Origin: Microcoleus sp. FACHB-831
GTDB lineage: Bacteria; Cyanobacteriota; Cyanobacteriia; Cyanobacteriales; FACHB-T130
NCBI RefSeq assembly: GCF_014695585.1
Contig: NZ_JACJON010000009.1
Span: 62,001 to 126,000, forward strand
Reading direction: 5' to 3'
Length of the DNA: 64,000 nt
Shown: positions 55,351 through 62,877 of the stretch, in pieces
Position numbering within the stretch: the first letter of the stretch is position 1
Layout of the letters: each line of letters starts with the position of its first letter
Position numbers and translations under genes: made by a program
Notes under the pieces: model-generated
Database searches by the model: none
Told to the model about the DNA's origin: nothing
What the model saw: the letters and a program-made list of their open reading frames with translations, nothing else

Positions 55351-57867
55351 ATGGCTTTAGCAAAAAAAAACTCACACGACAGAAAGCAGCCAGAGGATAA
55401 AAATGGCTCTTCAATTGAGCCGAAATCCGCAACGGTGGCACCCCTTGACGGCTTGCTGAATCTACTGGTTGACTTGTCCTTCAGAAACCAAACGGAACAA
55501 ACCCCGGTTGAGTCGCTCAACGGCAACAACGAAGCAGCAAGGGTAGGTGATGATTTGTCAAAAGAGCCAGAAGCGCAATATTTGGAAGATACGCAAGAGT
55601 TAGAGCCAGCGCCAAAAAGCAGCAATCAGCAACAGAATGGGAATGGCTCTTCAAGCGATACGAATTCCCTTCGGCCAGCAGCAACTCTGGATGGGTTGCT
55701 AAATCTGCTGATGGACGGACAAGTAGTTAAAGAAACTGAAGAAACCCCAGTTGAGTCGCTCAAACGCAACAACGATGCAGCCAGGGTGTTTGAGGAGTTG
55801 TCCAAAGATTTAGAAGCGCAACAGTTGCAAGATGAGCAAGCCGAAATTTCTAAGGAGAATAAGATCCCAAGCGCGATCGCTCTAGATGAAGATGAGGCAG
55901 AAGCTCCTAAAAAAACTGCAAGTTCAAGCGCGATCGCTCTAGATGATGAACAAGCCAAAGATACTACTCTAGATGATATTTCAGACGCGATCGCTCTAGA
56001 ATATGATGATTCAGAAGTAGCGCTCGATCGTCTGCGAAATCTTTTGCTAACTCCTGAACTTGCAGATTCTAAAAAGTTGATGATCAGCTTTAGAGAAAAA
56101 ATTGCAAGTCTTGAACATAAGATTTATCAACCTGCCGAGTTAATTAATTTACTTTTACCTTTGATTGGTGCTGTTCTAACTCGTAGTATTGCTGAAGCCA
56201 AGGAAGAAGTTGTCGAGGCGATCGCTCCCGTCATCGACCAAATGATTCATACCAGAACCGAGCAGGATAAACTTGCAATGGGTTCTGCTCTAGCACCTCT
56301 GATTGCAACAGCAATTTCTCGACAGATCAACGATTCTCCCGATGAAATCGCCAAAGCAATCGGCCCAACAATGGGAAAAGCGATCACGGAGCAGGTTACT
56401 GTTGAGCGGGACTCGATGGTTGATGCCCTCTACCCCGTCATCGGCAGTACAATTGCCAAATATATGGCAGAAGCTCTGCGCGAAATTAATCAAAAAGTCG
56501 AAAATGCCATGAGCGTGGAGGGTATCTCTCGCAAGATCCGCGCCAAAATGCAAGGAGCCTCAGAAGCAGAACTGATACTCAAGGAGGCAATGCCCCTTAC
56601 AATTCAAGCCATTTTCTTGATTCACAAAGCTTCCGGTTTGGTGATTTCCGAAGTGCAATCATCTGAAATCATGCGCCTAGAGTCCGAAATGGTAGCGGGA
56701 ATGCTAACAGCTATCCGGAGCTTTGTTAATGACTGTATAACTCAGTCTGGCAGCGTGTCAGAAATTGATGCCATTGACTATGGCAATTGTAAGATTATGT
56801 TGGAAGTGGCGGGCTATTCTTACCTAGCTGTAGTAGTTCAAGGACAACCAAACCGACTTTTTATCAAAAAAATGCGAAGAACGCTGACTACCATTATTGC
56901 CAAATATGGTAAAAGCATCGAGTCGTTTGATGGAGATACTTCAACTATCCCAGAGCAGGTAAATTTTCTCCTGCAAATTTTCATGGGCGCCTTTTCAAAG
57001 GTGCAAAAGCATAAGGGTCCTCCTAGCTTGTTGATTCTTGCCTGGGCGATTTTAGGCTTAATTGGCGTGCCTTGGGGAATTTATCAGTATCGTGGCTGGA
57101 TTGAAAGCCGCATCGAGGCTAAGGTGGCTTTAGCATTAGCCTCTGCCCCGGAGCTTTCAGTTTATCGTCTGGATGCCGATGCGCGTGACGGAATGCTAGC
57201 GCTTTCTGGAAGGGTGCCAAATAATTATTTACGCCAAAAAGCTGCACAAATTGCCTCGTTAGCCGAACCATCTTTGAAGTTAGATAATAAGATTTTAGCT
57301 GTTGAAGTACCTGCCGATCCCGTCGTGGCAGCTTCTGAGGTACAACGAGTGACATATATCCTGAATCAGATGGATGGTGTTGCCATTTCAGCCAAAATGG
57401 AAGCAGGTAAAGTTACCGTTGAGGGAAAAGTGCGACAGGTGGAAGATGCGGCGAAAATTAACCAGGCTTTTGAGCAAATTCCGGGGGTTCGCTCTGTAAT
57501 TAACACTGTGCAACAGGGACAATTAGACCTTCAAACTCGAATTTATTTCGACGAGGGTTCCTCTGATTTAAAACCAGAACATATAGGTAAATTTATTCAG
57601 GTTAAAGAGTTTTTGAATAGCCATCCCGAAGTACATATCACGATAGTCGGCCATAGCGATATAAACGGCAATTCTTTGACAAATCAGCGAGTTGCCATAG
57701 CGAGAGCGGAAATGGTACGCGATGCTTTAATAAGTCAAGGCATTGATTATACGCGACTGCAAGTTGAAGGTAGGACAAATCGCCCTCTCGATGTCGATAC
57801 CAATCAACCGCTTTGGTTAAGTAGATGTGTAGAATTTGAAGTGAGAGAAACAGGTACTAAAAGTTAA
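55351..57867 (+). CDS. envelope OmpA-family protein with cytoplasmic repeats, roadblock/longin-like region and BON domains
   Basis: 838-residue protein predicted to link cytoplasm and cell wall. N-terminal acidic repeats (1-230) include two copies of LDGLLNLLxD and of an ESLxxNNxAARV unit, then three 19-residue AIAL repeats. Residues 268-382 form five 23-residue units, each with a Pro at the same place (P270, P293, P316, P339, P362). Residues 405-540 (AIFLIHKASGLVISEV, MLTAIRSFVNDCI) look like a roadblock/longin-type domain, a fold that often binds small GTPases. One membrane helix (557-577) is followed by two BON domains (about 595-725) and an OmpA domain (728-832) with GHSD and NQRVAIARA for peptidoglycan binding. 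The Rab-like GTPase gene starts 5 bp downstream. No signal peptide is visible. Confidence 0.85.
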   Translation: MALAKKNSHDRKQPEDKNGSSIEPKSATVAPLDGLLNLLVDLSFRNQTEQTPVESLNGNNEAARVGDDLSKEPEAQYLEDTQELEPAPKSSNQQQNGNGSSSDTNSLRPAATLDGLLNLLMDGQVVKETEETPVESLKRNNDAARVFEELSKDLEAQQLQDEQAEISKENKIPSAIALDEDEAEAPKKTASSSAIALDDEQAKDTTLDDISDAIALEYDDSEVALDRLRNLLLTPELADSKKLMISFREKIASLEHKIYQPAELINLLLPLIGAVLTRSIAEAKEEVVEAIAPVIDQMIHTRTEQDKLAMGSALAPLIATAISRQINDSPDEIAKAIGPTMGKAITEQVTVERDSMVDALYPVIGSTIAKYMAEALREINQKVENAMSVEGISRKIRAKMQGASEAELILKEAMPLTIQAIFLIHKASGLVISEVQSSEIMRLESEMVAGMLTAIRSFVNDCITQSGSVSEIDAIDYGNCKIMLEVAGYSYLAVVVQGQPNRLFIKKMRRTLTTIIAKYGKSIESFDGDTSTIPEQVNFLLQIFMGAFSKVQKHKGPPSLLILAWAILGLIGVPWGIYQYRGWIESRIEAKVALALASAPELSVYRLDADARDGMLALSGRVPNNYLRQKAAQIASLAEPSLKLDNKILAVEVPADPVVAASEVQRVTYILNQMDGVAISAKMEAGKVTVEGKVRQVEDAAKINQAFEQIPGVRSVINTVQQGQLDLQTRIYFDEGSSDLKPEHIGKFIQVKEFLNSHPEVHITIVGHSDINGNSLTNQRVAIARAEMVRDALISQGIDYTRLQVEGRTNRPLDVDTNQPLWLSRCVEFEVRETGTKS
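55871..56041 (+). repeat. three 57-bp in-frame repeats built on HIP1 palindromes
   Basis: CGCGATCGCTCTAGA recurs at exactly 57-bp spacing (anchors 55871, 55928, 55985) inside the OmpA-type gene, encoding three 19-residue units starting SAIAL, SAIAL and DAIAL. Outside the core the repeats have diverged. Confidence 0.8.
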
Positions 57868-57872
57868 CAGCT

Positions 57873-58406
57873 ATGTCTGGAATATCGAAAAAAATGTGTT
57901 TAATTGGTGACTTTGGCGTAGGTAAGACCAGCCTGATTCGCCGCTTTGTCGATCGCCAGTTTAGCGATCGGTATCTGTCAACCGTAGGCGTAAAAATTTC
58001 ACGCAAAAACGTTGAATTAGAAAACGTAAAACAGCAGGAAAAGTTAGGAGTGCAATTGCTGATATGGGACTTAGAAGGCCATACAAAATTTAAGGGTATC
58101 GCACCTTCGTATCTACAGGGAGCCAGCGGTGCCGTAGTAGTGGCAGATGTCACCCGTCAAGAAACTATAGAGCGAATTCCAGAACATATCAATTTGTTCT
58201 TTTCTGTAAATCCCAAAGCCGTCGTTATATTAGCATTAAATAAATCAGACTTAGTGGATGAAGAAAAAATGGAAAAAATAGAAAATTTGATACCAAATTC
58301 AGAACGCGAACGAGTATTATCCATTTATCAAACTTCCGCAAAGACAGGTACGCAAGTTGACGACATTTTTCAAAACTTATCTTATGGAATGATAAAACCT
58401 GCATGA
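57873..58406 (+). CDS. Rab/Ras-like small GTPase
   Basis: 177-residue GTP-binding switch protein. G1 is GDFGVGKTS (12-20), a switch-I threonine is present (T37), G3 is WDLEGH (65-70), G4 is NKSD (123-126) and G5 is TSAK (154-157). The G3 differs from the Ras DTAGQ motif: Gly is kept but the catalytic Gln position is His. There is no C-terminal prenylation Cys, so membrane contact must come through a partner. The gene starts 5 bp after the OmpA-type gene and overlaps the cyclase gene by 4 bp (ATGA), which strongly suggests coupled translation and a joint function. ATG start. Confidence 0.93.
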   Translation: MSGISKKMCLIGDFGVGKTSLIRRFVDRQFSDRYLSTVGVKISRKNVELENVKQQEKLGVQLLIWDLEGHTKFKGIAPSYLQGASGAVVVADVTRQETIERIPEHINLFFSVNPKAVVILALNKSDLVDEEKMEKIENLIPNSERERVLSIYQTSAKTGTQVDDIFQNLSYGMIKPA

Positions 58407-60760
58407 ATTCCATTTTGAGCAAATTATTAATACCGCCGAACATGGCGTATCTGACAATTGATGCGGAGTTAATCATCCAAGATACATCATTGGACGTGCA
58501 ACGATTTGCCGAATCCCCCGATAAATTAATGGTGGGGGAGGATATACGCCTGAGTTTTCCTGAACTAATAGGAGTTGAAGATAGCTTAATCGCGGTAAGT
58601 GAAGGGCGGCAGGATAGTTTCGAGTTAAAGGGTATTGGGCGGGGGTTAGATAATAATCAGACTATATATTTTAATTTATATGCAATTGAAAAACCGGAAC
58701 AAAATTTACTGTCCAAACTGGTAATTTTGTTTGAAGACGTAACGGAAAAACTGATATTAGAGCAAACGTTAATACAGGCATCAAATGAAACAAGTTTGTT
58801 GTTAAGTACGATATCAGCTTCTAAAGATTATATAGATAAAATTATTGCTTTTATTGCAGATGCCTTAATAGTAACTACAAAGGCAGGAAAGATAAAAAGA
58901 GTAAATCAAGCCGCTGAGAATGTATTTGGTTATGCAGAGCAAGAATTAATTAATCAGCCAATATCAAAGATTATCGAAGACGGAGATTTTTTAATACAAG
59001 TAATTCAACAGTATCCGTTATCGGCGGGGGAATCTTTAAAAGATGTTGAAGTAGTTTGCCAGACTAAAAGCGGAAAAAAGGTGACTGTTGAATTTTCCTG
59101 CTCAGTTATTCAAACAGATATTGACAATTTACAAGATTATATATATTTAGGTCGGGATGTTACGGCTCGCCAGCGCGACCAAAAGCGTTTGGTAGCTCAG
59201 TATGCTACTGCCCGCGCCCTTTCAGAATCAGCAACAATTAAGCAGGCAATACCAAAAATACTGCTAGCGATTTGTGAAAGTTTAGGATGGGCTTTAGGCG
59301 AACTCTGGATGCCAGAGGAAGATGAAAGGGGGGAGGCGACTGGGGGAACGCAAAACTCAGCCCAAAATCAAAAATCGCTACGGTGTGTCGAAAGTTGGTC
59401 TAGGCCATCGGTTGCTATGCAAGAGTTTAGCGCGATCGCCAGAGAAACTTCCTTGGCATTAGGCGTTGGGTTGGCGGGTCGCGTTTGGCAGTCCGGTTCC
59501 CCATACTGGATAAGCGATGTCACCAACGATAGGAATTTCGGACATAGGGCGATCGCTGCCAAAGCAGGATTGCACGCGGCGTTTGGGTTTCCCATCCAGA
59601 GTGATAATGAAGTTTTGGGCGTAATAACTTTCTATAGTCGGGAAGTTCAGCACAACGATAACGAACTGCTCCAGATGATGAGTGCTGTTGGCAGCCAAGT
59701 TGGTCAGTTTATCAAGCGCAAACGCGCAGAGGCAGCCCTTGCAGAAAGCGAAGAAAGATATCGAGATTTGTTTGAAAACGCTAGCGACCTAATTCAGTCC
59801 GTCGCTGCCGATGGCCATTTTTTGTATGTTAATCGTGCTTGGAAAGAGACGCTGGGATATAGCGAATCTGAAGTCACCACGATGAATATGTTAGACATTA
59901 TTCATCCAGACTGTAGAACAGACTGTATGGCGATTTTCCATAGAGCGATGCTAGGAGAAAAAATCGATCGAGTTAAAGCAGAATTTATTACCAAAGATAG
60001 GCAAAAGATCTGCGTTGAAGGTAGCGTCAATTGTAAATTTATAGATGGTCAGCCAATTGCCACGAGGGCGATGTTCCGGGACATCACTCAGCGTCTCGCC
60101 GCAGAAGAAGCACTGCGTCATCAACAGGAACAAACCGAACGCCTGTTGCTGAATATTTTGCCGCTTCCGATTGCAGATCGGCTGAAACAAAATGAAACAA
60201 CTATTGCGGATGACTTTGCCTCAGTGACGGTGATGTTTGCCGATCTCGTTGGTTTTACCAGTCTTTCGGCTCGGACTTCCCCCACAGAAATGGTTGAAAT
60301 ACTGAATGTAATTTTCTCCGAATTTGACCAACTCGCTGAACAACATGGGTTAGAGAAAATAAAAACCATCGGAGATGCTTATATGGTGGTGGGCGGGCTG
60401 CCAATGCCAATGGAAAACCACCCTGCTGCGATCGCCGAAATGGCACTCGATATGCAAGACATAATGGCTCAATTCCGCGAGGAAACTGGTAAATCTTTAA
60501 ACATCCGTATTGGTATCAATACTGGCCCAGTAGTTGCAGGTGTAATTGGTATGAAAAAATTTATTTATGACCTTTGGGGTGACACTGTAAATGTCGCTAG
60601 CCGTATGGAATCACATGGGTTGCCAAATCGGATTCAGGTTACAACAGCAACATACGAACACTTGCAAAACCAATATTTATTTGAAGAAAGGGGCGCGATC
60701 CAAGTTAAAGGCAAGGGTAAAATGACTACTTATCTCCTAATTGGCAGAATACCTAATTAA
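58403..60760 (+). CDS. PAS-GAF-PAS class III adenylate cyclase
   Basis: 785-residue cyclase. Domains: an N-terminal PAS-like domain (about 15-118, DTSLDVQRFA, FPELIGVED, LFEDVTE); PAS (about 145-255); GAF (about 265-440); PAS (about 448-565); and the cyclase domain (about 600-785). Metal-binding D614 (FADLVGF) and D658 (TIGDAYM) are present; K654 and D723 are the residues typical of ATP rather than GTP use; N730 and R734 complete the transition-state pair. It should make cAMP as a homodimer. Its start codon overlaps the GTPase stop. Its first 255 residues are paralogous to the kinase at 60942. Regulation by the GTPase and the sensor domains is inferred. Confidence 0.92.
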   Translation: MNSILSKLLIPPNMAYLTIDAELIIQDTSLDVQRFAESPDKLMVGEDIRLSFPELIGVEDSLIAVSEGRQDSFELKGIGRGLDNNQTIYFNLYAIEKPEQNLLSKLVILFEDVTEKLILEQTLIQASNETSLLLSTISASKDYIDKIIAFIADALIVTTKAGKIKRVNQAAENVFGYAEQELINQPISKIIEDGDFLIQVIQQYPLSAGESLKDVEVVCQTKSGKKVTVEFSCSVIQTDIDNLQDYIYLGRDVTARQRDQKRLVAQYATARALSESATIKQAIPKILLAICESLGWALGELWMPEEDERGEATGGTQNSAQNQKSLRCVESWSRPSVAMQEFSAIARETSLALGVGLAGRVWQSGSPYWISDVTNDRNFGHRAIAAKAGLHAAFGFPIQSDNEVLGVITFYSREVQHNDNELLQMMSAVGSQVGQFIKRKRAEAALAESEERYRDLFENASDLIQSVAADGHFLYVNRAWKETLGYSESEVTTMNMLDIIHPDCRTDCMAIFHRAMLGEKIDRVKAEFITKDRQKICVEGSVNCKFIDGQPIATRAMFRDITQRLAAEEALRHQQEQTERLLLNILPLPIADRLKQNETTIADDFASVTVMFADLVGFTSLSARTSPTEMVEILNVIFSEFDQLAEQHGLEKIKTIGDAYMVVGGLPMPMENHPAAIAEMALDMQDIMAQFREETGKSLNIRIGINTGPVVAGVIGMKKFIYDLWGDTVNVASRMESHGLPNRIQVTTATYEHLQNQYLFEERGAIQVKGKGKMTTYLLIGRIPN

Positions 60761-60941
60761 GAAAAAATCCATATAAATTTATGATACTAATTTCAATTTT
60801 AATAAAGTTTCAAATGTTTTTTGTAATTATTTCTCCAGTTTATTAGCTTTAATTTCAATCAATTTCTAACATCTACTTTTTTTAGAACAAAAAATTATAT
60901 TTCACAAATATGGCGTATTTTGATAAATATGAGGTAAATTT

Positions 60942-62519
60942 ATGAATCAACTTTTTAATCACTTATTGGCACTTTTAGCCCCACGCCACATAGAATATGT
61001 GGCATTGGACGATAGCTTAAAAATCATAGACACCTCCTTGGGAGTACAACGATTTGCAGATCGTCCCGAAATGGCAATACCCGGCCAAGATGTCCGCATT
61101 GCATTTCCGGAAATTGTAGGAATTGAAGATAGTTTTAAGGCCATACTTCAAGGAAAGCTAAGTAATTTTAACTTAAAAGGTATTGCTAGATCTTCAGAGC
61201 AAAACCCTCCTTTATATATTAATATGTATGTACTGCTAAGCAAAGATGAAAAATTATATATTAATCGATTGATTGTGCTTTTTGAAGATGTAACAGAAAC
61301 AATGGTGTTGCAGCAACAATTAATACAAAGTGCGAACGAGGCGAACCTATTATTAAGTAGAGTAAATTCTTCAGAAAAATATATTAATAAAATTATTTCT
61401 TCCATGGGAGATGCGTTGTTAGTAACAACAACCCAAGGAAATATTAAAACAATAAACCAAGCCGCAATAGATTTATTTGGATATAGCGAAGAGGAATTAA
61501 TAAAAAGTTCTATATTAATGATTATTGACAATCCTATTTTTATATTACAAGCGACTCAAGCTCCTCCATTCTCAGAAGCTGAGTCGTTGAAAAACGTAGA
61601 GGTTATTTGTAATACAAAAAGTGGTAAACAAATTACAGTTGCGTTTTCTTGTTCAGCAATTGAGAGTGACATAGAGGGAGAGCCAAACTATGTTTATATC
61701 GGTAGGGATATCACTCTAGCCAAACGAGCGCAGGCAGAAATCCTCCAAGCTTTGGCAAAAGAAAGGGAATTAAACGAATTTAAATCCCGCTTTGTATCAA
61801 TGGTATCGCACGAGTTTGGCAACCCAATAAATACAATAATAATGTCGGTTGAGTTGCTGAAAATATATAGTAAGCAAACTAATAAAAAAGATAAAGCTGA
61901 ATATATTAATTATATTCAGATAGCCGCTAGACAGATGGCTCAATTATTAAAAGATGTACTGCTCATCGGCAAATCTGAAGCGGGCAGATTAGACTTTGAA
62001 CTAGCACCGCTAGATTTGGTAAAATTTTGTCGAGATTTGGTAGAACAAATAAAAATTTCTACTGGCTGCAAAGAAAAACTTATTTTTAACCACACGCCAT
62101 CTATTGAGTTTGAACAAAGCAGCGGTATAAATGTGGAGGATGAAAAAAAACAGCCTTTAATGGATGAAAAGCTGCTAAGGCATATTCTCACCAATTTGCT
62201 TTCTAATGCTGTTAAATATTCACCCCAAGGAGGCAATGTATATTTTAATTTATCAAGTCACAATGGAGAGGCGATATTCCAGATTAAAGATGAAGGTATC
62301 GGTATCCCTCCCGCAGACCAAAAACAACTGTTTCAATCTTTCCATAGAGCGAAAAACGTAGGCAAAATTCCTGGTACAGGGTTAGGATTAGCCATCGTAA
62401 AGCAGTGTGTAGATTTACACGCTGGCACAATTGATGTGTCGAGTGAAGTTGGGGTGGGTACTACTTTTACAGTCAAGATTCCCTTGAACAACAGGTCTCT
62501 AATTAATATTGAAGATTAG
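60942..62519 (+). CDS. PAS sensor histidine kinase paralogous to the cyclase N-terminus
   Basis: 525-residue soluble kinase. Residues 1-125 match the cyclase N-terminal domain (DTSLGVQRFA, FPEIVGIEDS, LFEDVTE) and 145-260 a PAS domain also similar to the cyclase. HisKA has H290 in SMVSHEFGNPINTI, a different subtype from the five HEINNP kinases in this window; the HATPase domain shows LLSNAVKYS, KDEGIGIP, FQSFHRA and GTGLGLAI. GAGGT lies about 7 bp before the ATG. It follows the cyclase gene after a 181-bp AT-rich gap, so it may have its own promoter yet act in the same pathway. No receiver partner is adjacent. Confidence 0.92.
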   Translation: MNQLFNHLLALLAPRHIEYVALDDSLKIIDTSLGVQRFADRPEMAIPGQDVRIAFPEIVGIEDSFKAILQGKLSNFNLKGIARSSEQNPPLYINMYVLLSKDEKLYINRLIVLFEDVTETMVLQQQLIQSANEANLLLSRVNSSEKYINKIISSMGDALLVTTTQGNIKTINQAAIDLFGYSEEELIKSSILMIIDNPIFILQATQAPPFSEAESLKNVEVICNTKSGKQITVAFSCSAIESDIEGEPNYVYIGRDITLAKRAQAEILQALAKERELNEFKSRFVSMVSHEFGNPINTIIMSVELLKIYSKQTNKKDKAEYINYIQIAARQMAQLLKDVLLIGKSEAGRLDFELAPLDLVKFCRDLVEQIKISTGCKEKLIFNHTPSIEFEQSSGINVEDEKKQPLMDEKLLRHILTNLLSNAVKYSPQGGNVYFNLSSHNGEAIFQIKDEGIGIPPADQKQLFQSFHRAKNVGKIPGTGLGLAIVKQCVDLHAGTIDVSSEVGVGTTFTVKIPLNNRSLINIED

Positions 62520-62877
62520 CAATCTATTAAATTTAGCGATCGCCAACAAGCGCGAGGAACAAATTAATAAGTTAAATCGCGATTGACAGCGTAGTGCGAT
62601 CGCTGATAAACCATCCTTAACAAACTCCACTTGCTCATATTAGGGCCAAACATCATTCAACGCGACCAAACTCCCATCTAAGACAAAGGTGCAGTAGTGC
62701 AAGGCGGAACCTTCGAGGTCACGATGGTCTATTCCCAGCGACGGAGAGCTGAAAGTTAGCATATGTCCATACTAACTAAGCGTAACTACTCACTTGTCGT
62801 GTTCCTTGTAGATCAAGCACAATGATGATCGTGAATAAAAATTAAGCTTTTTCTAATTTTTCTGTCGCCGCCCCTCA
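62520..62877. other. intergenic region with a possible gene remnant
   Basis: 358 bp between the kinase and the CLC gene, containing two HIP1-type GCGATCGC sites (62537 and 62598 areas). Apart from the minus-strand 40-codon frame at 62640-62762, no gene is supported. The CLC promoter is expected near 62780-62860. Confidence 0.45.
62640..62762 (-). CDS. possible 40-residue ORF or gene remnant
   Basis: ATG-initiated minus-strand frame of 40 residues (MLTFSSPSLGIDHRDLEGSA, then LHYCTFVLDGSLVALNDVWP). The composition looks protein-like rather than random, but there is no ribosome site and no recognised family, and the length suggests the C-terminal remnant of a lost gene. Treat as tentative. Confidence 0.25.
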   Translation of the reverse strand: MLTFSSPSLGIDHRDLEGSALHYCTFVLDGSLVALNDVWP

